This document shows, piece by piece, positions 1-7,949 of a stretch of DNA of 64,000 nt. Both the position numbers and the translations under genes were made by a program. The first letter of the stretch is position 1, and every line of letters begins with the position of its first letter. Under the pieces are notes generated by a model, which was given only the letters and a program-made list of their open reading frames with translations, did not search any database and was not told the origin of the DNA. Source of the stretch: Pseudoneobacillus sp052180215 (GTDB lineage: Bacteria; Bacillota; Bacilli; Bacillales; Cytobacillaceae); assembly GCF_052180215.1 (NCBI RefSeq), contig NZ_CP197471.1, positions 3,320,001 to 3,384,000 on the forward strand, read 5' to 3'.

Positions 1-1345
1 GAACAATATGCTCTGAGAGGTCTTTAAGTCCCGGAACACTTCTTTTTGCTCCTTTTCCATAAAAATCCTCATTTGATTGAACAAATGCTTTTTTATATTT
101 TTTGGCAATAGATGAAATATCATCTATATTTTCTGATGGGTCCAATAAGTATGAAGCTATTAGTAAATCAAACTGAATTCCTTTAAGATGAATTCCATGC
201 CTATATAAGGATACCTCTGTTCTTTTAGCATCGTAGACTATCTTAAATATGGACTCATCCTCTGCCCAATTCTTAAACAGAGGTGACCTTATGGCATTCT
301 CCGTCTCTATGAAATAGCTTCCATTTTGATTGACAATGGCCATTCCTAAAATCGGTGCAGTATGATAATTCTCCTCTAAAATCTCAACATATAAGAAAGC
401 TGCTTTTGTCAAAATCTCATCATTTAATTCAGTTACGATTTCATAATCGATTTTTTCTAATTCAACCTGTTGTTCTGATTCAATCGGTCCGATTTTTTCT
501 AATAAAGAATTAAATCCAAGCTCCTTAAAAATCCCTGCTACTTTTTCATTACTATAACCACTATATTCAATCTCAGGTAAAGCTACTTGGACGGGTGCTT
601 CTCTTGTGATGGTGGCAAGTTGTTTACTCATGATGGCTTGCTCTTTAAATTCCGAAAGCTTTTCCTTTAATTTTGCTCCATTTACATGGTCAATGGAAGA
701 AAGTAACTCTTCAAGAGTAGTGAATTCCTTTAATAATTTAATAGCCGTTTTTTCCCCTACACCTGGTACTCCAGGAATATTATCTGACGCATCTCCCATT
801 AATCCTTTCATATCGATGATTTGGTCAGGAATTAGTCCATATTTCTCTTTTATATGATCCGGAGTATATTCTTCAATATCCGTAATCCCTTTTCTAGTAA
901 TACAAACCGTTGTTTTTTCAGAGGCAAGCTGAGTTAAATCTTTATCACCTGATATTACTTTCACTTTAAATCCTTCTTCTTCTGCTTCCTTGGAAAGTGT
1001 GCCAATAATATCATCCGCTTCATAGTTCTCTAATTCATAACGAGAAATGCTAAATGCATCTAACAAATCACGAATAAAAGGGAATTGTTCTGAAAGTTCT
1101 GGTGGCGTTTTTTGTCTACCACCTTTATATTCTGTAAAAGTCTTATGTCTAAAAGTAGTCTTGCCAGCATCAAATGCAACTAATAAATGGGAAGGTTTTT
1201 CATCTTCTAAAATCTTCATTAGCATCATCGTAAAACCATAGATTGCATTTGTATGTACACCTTTGTCATTGTTTAATAATGGCAAAGCAAAGAAAGCACG
1301 GTAGGCGATACTATTTCCATCAATTAAAACCAACTTCTTTTCCAT
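1..1345 (-). CDS. polA: DNA polymerase I, N-terminal part (cut by window edge)
   Basis: Replication and repair polymerase that removes Okazaki primers and fills gaps. About 448 codons are visible. The N-terminal 5'-3' exonuclease (FEN) domain fills roughly residues 1-290, with the start MEKKLVLIDGNSIAYRAFF, the acidic motifs EADDIIGT and SGDKDL, and the helix-hairpin-helix stretch GDASDNIPGVPGVGEKTA. The following segment is the start of the 3'-5' exonuclease-like domain, which in bacilli usually lacks the catalytic acidic residues. The polymerase domain lies outside the window. The ATG at 1345 is preceded by a GGGG-rich ribosome binding site. In B. subtilis polA directly follows phoR; here hflKC lies between them. 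Confidence 0.97.
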   Translation of the reverse strand, partial: MEKKLVLIDGNSIAYRAFFALPLLNNDKGVHTNAIYGFTMMLMKILEDEKPSHLLVAFDAGKTTFRHKTFTEYKGGRQKTPPELSEQFPFIRDLLDAFSISRYELENYEADDIIGTLSKEAEEEGFKVKVISGDKDLTQLASEKTTVCITRKGITDIEEYTPDHIKEKYGLIPDQIIDMKGLMGDASDNIPGVPGVGEKTAIKLLKEFTTLEELLSSIDHVNGAKLKEKLSEFKEQAIMSKQLATITREAPVQVALPEIEYSGYSNEKVAGIFKELGFNSLLEKIGPIESEQQVELEKIDYEIVTELNDEILTKAAFLYVEILEENYHTAPILGMAIVNQNGSYFIETENAIRSPLFKNWAEDESIFKIVYDAKRTEVSLYRHGIHLKGIQFDLLIASYLLDPSENIDDISSIAKKYKKAFVQSNEDFYGKGAKRSVPGLKDLSEHIV

Positions 1346-1383
1346 TCCACATCCCCTTTTCAAAAAAAATTTATATACAAAAA

Positions 1384-1445
1384 AAGCCATCAATCTCCTT
1401 CTCTATTCTATCATGGATAGAAAAAGAAAGAAAAATGACGGCTCT
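1384..1445 (-). terminator. Possible terminator hairpin after hflC
   Basis: Between the hflC stop and the polA start there is an outer inverted repeat (AGCCATC with GACGGCT, one wobble) enclosing a perfect small hairpin CTATC-ATG-GATAG. On the minus strand it is followed by a short T-rich stretch. This is weak compared with the other terminators in the window. Confidence 0.35.
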
Positions 1446-1450
1446 TTGAT

Positions 1451-2386
1451 TTATTTCGTATAACCCATTAATAGTCTTGCATATGGAGAATCAGACGGTA
1501 ATACAATAACTGATTTTTCATTAATGGTTTTCTTATAGGATTCTAGAGTACGATACAACTCATAAAAACTTGGGTCCTTTGAGAAGGATTGATTATATAC
1601 TCTCGCTGCTTCTCCTTCACCTTCTGCACGGATTACTTCTGCATCAGCCTGTGCTTTTGCAAGCATTTCCTTTACCTCACGATCGGTTTCAGCTACAATT
1701 CTATTTTTCTCGGCATCACCCATTGATAAATATTCTTGTGCTTTCGATTCACGTTCAGAGATCATTCGAGTATAGACAGATTGTTCATTTTCACCTGGTA
1801 GATCCGTTCTTTTCATTCGGACATCCACTAAAATAATTCCATAATTATCTTTTGATAGTAATTCATTTACTTTTTCCGTTACTCGATCATTTAGTGAACC
1901 ACGTGACGATTTCTCATCATTAATAATTTCATCATAATTTAATTGTCCAAACTCTGCTCGAACAACAGAATAAATAAATTCTTCCATACGAGATTCAGCT
2001 TTTTCAACCGTTCTAGCATTGGCAATCATTTTCTTAGGATCTTCTATTCTCCAAATAGCATAGTTATCAATTATAATTCTTTTTTTATCTTTTGTATTAA
2101 GTTCCGCTTCCTGAACATCGTAGGTCATTTGAAACTTAGGTAATGTTGTTACACTCTGGATAAAAGGAATTTTGTAACTAAGCCCAGGTGACTTTTCAAT
2201 CCTTACGACTTCCCCAAACTGACGAATCACACGATACTCGCCTTCTTTTACAATGAATACATTGGTGATGATAAAAATAATGAGAGCAAGTATGACGATT
2301 AATACGATACCCAATTTCGTGTAATTTCCCCACTTAAAGCCATTGCCACCATGTGTTTTCATATCAATCACATTTTCCTTATCCAT
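1451..2386 (-). CDS. hflC: Band-7/SPFH membrane protein HflC
   Basis: Partner of HflK. In E. coli the HflKC complex forms a membrane cage around the FtsH protease and modulates its activity. There is a short cytoplasmic N-terminus, one hydrophobic segment at about residues 25-47, then a Band-7 (SPFH) domain followed by a charged helical region rich in Ala, Glu and Lys (AKAQADAEVIRAEGEGEAAR), as is usual for this family. The ATG at 2386 is chosen over an in-frame GTG at 2395 because the GGAAG ribosome site sits 8 bases upstream of the ATG and abuts the GTG. The start overlaps the hflK stop by 8 bases, so translation is probably coupled. The pair is not part of the B. subtilis version of this locus. 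Confidence 0.9.
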   Translation of the reverse strand: MDKENVIDMKTHGGNGFKWGNYTKLGIVLIVILALIIFIITNVFIVKEGEYRVIRQFGEVVRIEKSPGLSYKIPFIQSVTTLPKFQMTYDVQEAELNTKDKKRIIIDNYAIWRIEDPKKMIANARTVEKAESRMEEFIYSVVRAEFGQLNYDEIINDEKSSRGSLNDRVTEKVNELLSKDNYGIILVDVRMKRTDLPGENEQSVYTRMISERESKAQEYLSMGDAEKNRIVAETDREVKEMLAKAQADAEVIRAEGEGEAARVYNQSFSKDPSFYELYRTLESYKKTINEKSVIVLPSDSPYARLLMGYTK

Positions 2387-3344
2387 TACTATCACTTCCT
2401 TCTTCTTTCACTTTCGGTTGCTCTTTTTCTAGTGGCCGAATCGGAAAATACTTTAATGTATTACCATCGTCATTCATAATATAAATTTCAGTATTCGGAA
2501 GTACTTGCTCGATTGTCTCTAACACAAGTCGTTGTCTTGTGATTTCTGGATTTTTACTGTACTCTGCATAAAGTTTGTTAAATATAGATACATCTCCACG
2601 GGCGCTTTCGATACGAGCTGCTTTATCCCCTTGTGCTGTAGAAATAAGAGCATCTTTTTCCCCTTGTGCTTCATTGGTTCTTTTATTTCGATACTTTTTC
2701 GCTTCGTTGATTTTCGTGTTCATCATTTCACGAGCATCTGTTACATTTGTAAAAGCCTTTCTTACTTCATCATTTGGAAGTTCAACATCTTGAAGCTTAA
2801 CGGCTAAGATGGAAATTCCAATGTCGTATTTATCTATTAACTCTGAAAGTAAATCCCTTACATCTGCCTCAATTTCTGCTTTTCCTGAGGTTAGTGCATC
2901 ATCAATTTTGGAGCTACCAATAATACTTCTTAAAGAAGCTGATGTAGCATCATACAAAATTTCTTCGGGCTTATCTGCATTGTATAGATATTGCGCGGGA
3001 TTCGTTATTTTCCATTGAACTACTAAGTCCGCTAGTACAATATTTTCGTCTCCAGTAATCATTTTGGTTTCATTCGGAAATTCCTTTACCTGGCCATCCT
3101 TTTCTTCATATCCAAATTGTAAACTGAACGTTTCTTTTGATAATTTTTCTACACTTTGAATCGGCCATGGTAATTTAAAATGTAACCCCGGCTCATTAAG
3201 CCCTTGTTCTACTTTTCCAAAGGTTAGAATAACAGCTTGTTCTGATTCATCTACTGTATACCAAGTAGTGAAGGCTAAAATACTTAGGATCGTAATAAGA
3301 AAAATAAGACCAACAATGGTATACACTCTTTTTATACTTGTCAT
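2379..3344 (-). CDS. hflK: Band-7/SPFH membrane protein HflK
   Basis: First gene of the hflKC pair, 321 aa. One transmembrane helix (about residues 8-28) precedes the SPFH domain, and a charged coiled-coil-like segment (about 215-260) follows. It lacks the Gly-rich cytoplasmic extension of E. coli HflK and ends in a short acidic tail. By homology it should pair with HflC as a modulator of FtsH; ftsH is not in the window, so that partnership is inferred. The ATG at 3344 has the ribosome site GGAAGTGG. Only about 75 bases separate the start from repeat copy 1, so the promoter lies in that gap, in the repeat, or beyond it. Confidence 0.9.
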   Translation of the reverse strand: MTSIKRVYTIVGLIFLITILSILAFTTWYTVDESEQAVILTFGKVEQGLNEPGLHFKLPWPIQSVEKLSKETFSLQFGYEEKDGQVKEFPNETKMITGDENIVLADLVVQWKITNPAQYLYNADKPEEILYDATSASLRSIIGSSKIDDALTSGKAEIEADVRDLLSELIDKYDIGISILAVKLQDVELPNDEVRKAFTNVTDAREMMNTKINEAKKYRNKRTNEAQGEKDALISTAQGDKAARIESARGDVSIFNKLYAEYSKNPEITRQRLVLETIEQVLPNTEIYIMNDDGNTLKYFPIRPLEKEQPKVKEEGSDSNG

Positions 3345-3420
3345 TTAACCACTTCCTTTTATAATTTCCACGATTGTTTATACGAATGATTATTAAGAAA
3401 GTTACACAAAAAATAAAAAA

Positions 3421-3550
3421 AGCGAAAGCGCCTTGGTTAGCCCCGACAAGCAAATGTTCTCAAGCGTAAGAAGTCTGAACTTTGACTTCTTACGCTTGAG
3501 GTTATTTGACCTCGAGGGGCTAGGCGCTGTAGCTAGACAATTTTCGAAGT
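3421..3550 (+). repeat. Dispersed hairpin element, copy 1
   Basis: One of three near-identical elements (others at 33932-34050 and, inverted, 39262-39394). The core is a perfect 17-bp stem (CTCAAGCGTAAGAAGTC with its complement) around the loop TGAACTT. Outside it, AGCCCC pairs with GGGGCT, and near the ends AGCGCC pairs with GGCGCT, so the whole element can fold into one long interrupted hairpin. It sits between the phoPR terminator and hflK. Reading it in frame gives an open stretch, but this reflects the repeat and not a gene. Confidence 0.9.
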
Positions 3551-3586
3551 CACAAGAAGTCATACATTCTTACCTATATAAAAAAA

Positions 3587-3619
3587 GAAAGGGAAAAGCG
3601 GGGTTAGCTTTTCCCTTTC
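3587..3619 (-). terminator. Terminator of phoPR
   Basis: A perfect 13-bp stem (GAAAGGGAAAAGC and its complement) with a 7-base loop, followed on the minus strand by six T residues. It lies about 95 bases after the phoR stop codon. Confidence 0.85.
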
Positions 3620-3714
3620 TCACTGGCTCCCTGGGTATAGGGGGTTTTCTATTTCATATTAATGAAAGATTATTAAGGAAGTTTTAATCAAATGTAAACT
3701 TTAGGTAAATTTGG

Positions 3715-5478
3715 TTAGGAAAGTTCTTTATATAAACAGATCGTAAAAGAACTTCCTTGATTGAGTTTACTTTGAACAGAAATGCTACCCTTATGTGCTT
3801 CAACAATATGCTTTACTATAGCTAACCCTAACCCAGTCCCCCCCGAATTTCTACTTCTTGAATTATCCACGCGATAAAACCTTTCAAATATTCGAGGGAT
3901 TTCATCTTTATCAATCCCAATACCGGTATCTTTTACTTTTACATATACCTTCGAATCTTCTTCTCTAACAGAAATCTCAACTTTTCCCCCTAATGGAGTA
4001 TATGCTATGGCATTACTAACGAGATTAATAAAGACTTGCTTCAGTCGATAATAGTCCCCTTTTATGAAAACATTCGTTAAGCCTGGATTGATAGTTAGGG
4101 TAATATTCTTTTCTTCTGCCTTCCTATCAAGCATTTTCACAACCTCATTTAGCAATTCCAGTATATCTAATTGTTCTACATTCAATTGAAAACCATGCTG
4201 TTCAATTTTTGATAAATCTAATAGCTCTTGGATTAACGTTTGTAATCGATCACTTTCTTTTAAAATAATCGATAAAAATGCTTCTAAAGTGACTTCATCT
4301 TTCATAGCACCGTCTAATAAGGTTTCAGAAAAACCTTTAATCGAGGTGATAGGTGTTTTTAACTCATGAGAAACATTGGCAACGAATACTTTTCTCATTT
4401 GCTCCAATTTTTTCAGTTCCGTAATATCATGAAAAACGAGTAGGACTCCTTTCCATTCATTATTGGTTCCGATAATCGGAGAACCAAACACATCAAAATA
4501 TCTTCTTTCAATTTCAAGTGGTAAAAGGATTTGTTTCTTTACTCTTTGTTCTGTCATAAATATTTCTTCAATTAATTCATTTACGACTTTATATTTTATG
4601 ACATCATAGTAAAGTCTTGATAAATATTCATTCGTTGATATATTAAATATTTCTTTATAGCTTTTATTAATTAAGCTGATATAACCCCGATTATCAATTA
4701 ATACTAAACCACTACCCATATTTTCAATTAAAGTACTTAATCGTTCCTGTTGCATCTCTTGTGTTTTAAGAATTTCTTGAAAATTTCTAGCTAGAACATT
4801 AATAGAAGAGCTAAGCTTACTTGCCTCGTTGTTATGATCCTCATATGCACGTGCACGATAGTTTCCTTTGGCAAGTTCCATCATTACATTAGTAGCTGCC
4901 TCTATAGGCTTAGTATATCGATTTGTAATTTTTGTACCTAAGAAGATAATCATAATCATAGCAATACCAAGACTTATACTTAATAGCCACCATATTTTGC
5001 GATTTACCTTTTCAAGCTCACCTATTTTGGTACTTATAAAAACATAACCATCAATTTGATTATTTTTCATAATAGGTGTTCCATAATAATGAAGATTATA
5101 TCCCCCGGCTACTTCTAATCTACTCGTATCATTCGGATACGTTTGAACTGCATTGGTAATAATTCGTGAATGACGACCTTCTATTAAATTATTCTCTTTC
5201 GCAGAATCGACGATAATTTGACCATTACGATTAACTAATGTCATTCGAACATCCAAGCTTTCACTTATTTTTTCAATATCCTTTTTATTTATTGAAACGA
5301 TTCCGCCCTTCTCCTCTACTAAATCAGCCATGAGATTTACTTCATTCTCTAATCGCTTATCGAACGTCTTTATATAGTAACTCTTAAAGAGCTGACCTAA
5401 CAAAATAGCAGAACAGACCAATACAGCAATGATTAAACTAATAAGGGCAAAAAGTAATCTAGATCGAAATCTAATCAT
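3715..5478 (-). CDS. phoR: Phosphate-starvation sensor histidine kinase PhoR
   Basis: Membrane sensor kinase that phosphorylates PhoP when phosphate is limiting. 587 aa, the usual length. Two membrane helices (about 8-30 and 162-181) bracket an extracytoplasmic sensing domain. They are followed by a HAMP linker (about 182-235), a PAS domain (about 245-350) and the kinase core: the phosphorylated His371 in VSHELKTP, the N box NLVSNAIAYTP, and the G boxes DTGIGI and GGTGLGLAI. Its start overlaps the phoP stop in ATGA, so the two are co-translated. In B. subtilis PhoR senses wall teichoic acid intermediates through its PAS domain; that this one does so is inferred from the shared architecture. 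Confidence 0.96.
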   Translation of the reverse strand: MIRFRSRLLFALISLIIAVLVCSAILLGQLFKSYYIKTFDKRLENEVNLMADLVEEKGGIVSINKKDIEKISESLDVRMTLVNRNGQIIVDSAKENNLIEGRHSRIITNAVQTYPNDTSRLEVAGGYNLHYYGTPIMKNNQIDGYVFISTKIGELEKVNRKIWWLLSISLGIAMIMIIFLGTKITNRYTKPIEAATNVMMELAKGNYRARAYEDHNNEASKLSSSINVLARNFQEILKTQEMQQERLSTLIENMGSGLVLIDNRGYISLINKSYKEIFNISTNEYLSRLYYDVIKYKVVNELIEEIFMTEQRVKKQILLPLEIERRYFDVFGSPIIGTNNEWKGVLLVFHDITELKKLEQMRKVFVANVSHELKTPITSIKGFSETLLDGAMKDEVTLEAFLSIILKESDRLQTLIQELLDLSKIEQHGFQLNVEQLDILELLNEVVKMLDRKAEEKNITLTINPGLTNVFIKGDYYRLKQVFINLVSNAIAYTPLGGKVEISVREEDSKVYVKVKDTGIGIDKDEIPRIFERFYRVDNSRSRNSGGTGLGLAIVKHIVEAHKGSISVQSKLNQGSSFTICLYKELS

Positions 5479-6191
5479 TCGGATTTTGGCTCCTCTAACT
5501 TATAACCTAATCCTCTAATCGTTTTAATATAAATTGGCTTTTTTGTATTTTTTTCAATTTTCTCACGTAAATGACTAATATGAACATCTACAATTCTAGT
5601 ATCACCCGCAAAATCATAATTCCAGACCGCACTTAAAAGCTGATCTCTTGTTAAAACACGTCCATTGTTTGTAATCAAAAATAGTAGTAACTCAAATTCC
5701 TTTGGTGTTAATTCTAATAATTCATTTTCAAAATAAGCCTCATATTTTTCAGGAAATACTTTCAATTCAGCAATTTGCAAATAATCCTTTTCTTCCTGAT
5801 TTTGAGGGACTTGTCCTATATTTACCTGTGTTCTTCTTAAAATCGCCTTGACTCTAGCAATAACTTCTCTTGGACTAAATGGTTTTGTCATATAATCATC
5901 AGCGCCTAGCTCTAATCCTAAAACCTTGTCAAACTCATCATCTTTGGCTGTTAACATCATAATAGGTGTTGATAATTTTTGTTGTCTAAGTTGTTTACAA
6001 ACTTCAATACCATCCAGTTTAGGAAGCATTAAATCCAATAAAATCAAATCAGGATTCTCAGATATGGCTATATCTCTTCCTGCTTCTCCATCTGAAGCGG
6101 TTATCACTTCAAAACCGTTTTGTTCTAGGTTGTATTTTAGTAAAGTGATAATGGATTGTTCATCGTCAACGACTAGGACCTTATTTTTCAT
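5475..6191 (-). CDS. phoP: Phosphate regulon response regulator PhoP
   Basis: OmpR-family transcription factor, 238 aa. The receiver domain (residues 1-120) has the acidic pocket VVDDE, phospho-acceptor Asp53 (LLDLMLPK), Thr81 and Lys103. The C-terminal winged-helix domain (about 135-235) has the typical VWNYDFAGDTRIVDVHISHL recognition region. The ATG at 6191 has a clear GGAGG site. It is the first gene of phoPR, and a strong terminator just upstream (6269-6296) separates it from the maoC-like gene, so phoPR must have its own promoter in the short gap between them. Confidence 0.97.
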   Translation of the reverse strand: MKNKVLVVDDEQSIITLLKYNLEQNGFEVITASDGEAGRDIAISENPDLILLDLMLPKLDGIEVCKQLRQQKLSTPIMMLTAKDDEFDKVLGLELGADDYMTKPFSPREVIARVKAILRRTQVNIGQVPQNQEEKDYLQIAELKVFPEKYEAYFENELLELTPKEFELLLFLITNNGRVLTRDQLLSAVWNYDFAGDTRIVDVHISHLREKIEKNTKKPIYIKTIRGLGYKLEEPKSE

Positions 6192-6268
6192 ATTTGCCTC
6201 CGCAATTTTATTAACCCCAAATAAAAACCCCTATATATATCCACTATTATTATAAAGAAAAATAAAAA

Positions 6269-6296
6269 AAAACCACAGTATTTTAATCGTGGTTTT
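6269..6296 (-). terminator. Terminator of the maoC-like gene
   Basis: 8-bp stem AAAACCAC/GTGGTTTT with a 12-base loop. On the minus strand it is followed by a T-run from the A-rich stretch at 6261-6268. It lies 24 bases past the gene's stop. Confidence 0.8.
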
Positions 6297-6320
6297 AAAA
6301 AACTTATTTAATGACAAATA

Positions 6321-6797
6321 TTAGAAGTTATCGAGAGCTCTGCCATCCATTTTTTCAGGTTGATAAGGTGGACATACAAGTAAATCTCCAACGATTACCG
6401 TTTCGCCCGACTCATTGGTTCCCTCTACATGAACTTGGATGGTATGAGCCTTCCTATCTACGTCTGTAATCTCAAACAAGAATTGAACAGTTCCATAATG
6501 ATAAACCTGCTTAGGAAAATCTAATGTTTGTTTCAAAACATGACTTCCAGGTCCAGGTAAATATTTAGAAACTGCTGACGTGATAATACCCGTAAGCATG
6601 ATCGTTGGAACTATTGGTTTCTGATATGGGGTTTGAGATGCGTAATCATGCTGTATATACAGAGGGTTTGCATCATTTGTTAACCCAAGGTACAACAGTA
6701 GGTCCTTATCTTCTATTTTTTCGGTAAGAGTCAGTTTTTCCCCAACTGATATTTCTTCAATCGTTCTACCTAATTTTCTTTTCTTTCCCAGTAACAT
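6321..6797 (-). CDS. MaoC-like hot-dog dehydratase/hydratase
   Basis: 158-aa single-domain protein of the MaoC/R-hydratase group. The hydratase signature is present as TNDANPLYIQH, with the expected catalytic Asp42 and His50, and the family glycine and proline residues follow (YLPGPGS). Members hydrate enoyl-CoA or enoyl-ACP to R-3-hydroxyacyl thioesters. The substrate here is unknown; one possibility is fatty-acid or polyhydroxyalkanoate precursor metabolism. The ATG at 6797 has the ribosome site GGGGGTG. A consensus CcpA site lies only 14 bases upstream of the start. The gene sits between the mdh terminator and phoPR, a position that is empty in B. subtilis. Confidence 0.8.
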   Translation of the reverse strand: MLLGKKRKLGRTIEEISVGEKLTLTEKIEDKDLLLYLGLTNDANPLYIQHDYASQTPYQKPIVPTIMLTGIITSAVSKYLPGPGSHVLKQTLDFPKQVYHYGTVQFLFEITDVDRKAHTIQVHVEGTNESGETVIVGDLLVCPPYQPEKMDGRALDNF

Positions 6798-6810
6798 TAA
6801 GACACCCCCG

Positions 6811-6825
6811 TGTAAGCGATTTCAA
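6811..6825 (-). promoter_or_regulatory. CcpA cre site before the maoC-like gene
   Basis: Read on the minus strand, TTGAAATCGCTTACA matches all 15 positions of the consensus WTGNAANCGNWNNCW. It lies 14 bases before the start codon, downstream of any likely promoter, where CcpA would act as a roadblock. Confidence 0.65.
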
Positions 6826-6836
6826 AACTTTTTTTC

Positions 6837-6878
6837 AAAAAAGAGTCTGACCAATAAACAATACATCGATCAGACCCT
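6837..6878 (-). terminator. Terminator of mdh
   Basis: 9-bp stem (AGAGTCTGA paired with TCAGACCCT, one G-T pair) followed on the minus strand by TTTTTT. It lies about 45 bases past the mdh stop and directly before the cre site of the maoC-like gene. Confidence 0.65.
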
Positions 6879-6898
6879 TTATAGATTATTAGTTGCAC

Positions 6899-6924
6899 AA
6901 GCAACAAAGTTTCAGAAAAGAGCC
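6899..6924 (+). repeat. End fragment of MITE-like repeat next to the mdh stop
   Basis: 26 bases, AAGCAACAAAGTTTCAGAAA followed by AGAGCC, are identical but for one base to 13351-13376. The fragment abuts and overlaps by one base the mdh stop codon (6924-6926). Confidence 0.6.
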
Positions 6925-7862
6925 TAGATTAAGGCAGCCATTACATTACGTACAGCATCAGCTGACTTATCAAGTGCTTTCTTTTCTTCTGCTGTTAATT
7001 CTAACTCGATAATTTTTTCGATTCCATTTGCACCTAGAATGGTAGGTACACCTAAATAAATTCCTTCATACCCATATTCACCTTCTAAATATGCGATAGA
7101 AGGAAGAACACGACGCTGGTCTTTAAGTATTGCTTCACACATTTGAACAAGCGACGCAGCAGGTGCATAGTATGCGCTTCCATTTCCAAGAAGGCTTACA
7201 ATTTCGCCGCCGCCTTTACGAGTACGTTCAACAATTGCATCTAGACGATCTTTAGGAATTAACGTTTCTAAAGGTATACCACCCGCATATGAGTAACGTA
7301 CTAACGGTACCATTTCGTCTCCATGTCCACCAAGAACAAATCCAGTAATATCTTTAACGGATAAATTTAATTCTTGAGCGACAAATGTACAGAAACGGGC
7401 TGTATCTAATACACCAGATTGTCCGATTACGCGATTTTTAGGGAATCCTGTCTCTTGAAAGATAGTATATGTCATAGCATCAACCGGATTAGTTAAAACA
7501 ACGATAAAAGCATTTGGAGAGTATTTTACGATTTCTTGGGCAACGCTCTTCATAATTTTTTGATTTGTTTGAACTAAATCGTCACGGCTCATACCAGGTT
7601 TACGTGCGATACCAGCTGTAATAACAACGATATCTGAATCCTTTGTATCTTCGTAATTTGAAGTCCCTGTAACGTTCGCATCAAATCCTTGAACAGGTCC
7701 TGCTTCTAACATATCTAATGCTTTACCTTTTGTTGGGTTTTCCATTTGAGGAATATCAACTAAAACGACATCCGCCAGTTCCTTTTGAGCAAGCATAAAT
7801 GCAGTTGTTGCTCCTGTAAATCCGCCACCAATTACTGATACTTTTTTACGGTTGAATGACAT
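6924..7862 (-). CDS. mdh: Malate dehydrogenase (NAD-dependent)
   Basis: Oxidises malate to oxaloacetate in the TCA cycle. 312 aa, the usual length of the LDH-like bacillar enzyme. The Rossmann motif is VIGGGFTGATTA near the N-terminus, the NAD-binding Asp is in VVLVDIP, and the catalytic region includes IGQSGVLDTARF and the active-site His in GFVLGGHGDEMVP. It is the last gene of citZ-icd-mdh. The ATG at 7862 follows a GGGG-type ribosome site. The stop TAG touches a fragment of a dispersed repeat, so the 3' untranslated region may have been altered by an old insertion. Confidence 0.97.
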   Translation of the reverse strand: MSFNRKKVSVIGGGFTGATTAFMLAQKELADVVLVDIPQMENPTKGKALDMLEAGPVQGFDANVTGTSNYEDTKDSDIVVITAGIARKPGMSRDDLVQTNQKIMKSVAQEIVKYSPNAFIVVLTNPVDAMTYTIFQETGFPKNRVIGQSGVLDTARFCTFVAQELNLSVKDITGFVLGGHGDEMVPLVRYSYAGGIPLETLIPKDRLDAIVERTRKGGGEIVSLLGNGSAYYAPAASLVQMCEAILKDQRRVLPSIAYLEGEYGYEGIYLGVPTILGANGIEKIIELELTAEEKKALDKSADAVRNVMAALI

Positions 7863-7904
7863 TGTAAAACCCCCTAAACAATTTAGTAATCTTTTATTTG
7901 ATAT

Positions 7905-7929
7905 AAGGGCCGTTCAATGAACGACCCTT
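7905..7929 (-). terminator. Hairpin between icd and mdh
   Basis: AAGGG-C-CGTTC pairs with GAACG-A-CCCTT around a 3-base loop, one mismatch. There is no clear T-run, so it more likely attenuates or protects an mRNA end within the operon than fully terminates. Confidence 0.5.
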
Positions 7930-7949
7930 GTTATCATTATCTTATTATA

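Noticed and set aside
3433..3687. Open frame through repeat copy 1, similar in translation to one at 33868-34107
   Set aside because: The similarity comes from the repeated hairpin element itself. There is no ribosome site, and the frame ends in different unrelated sequence at each locus.
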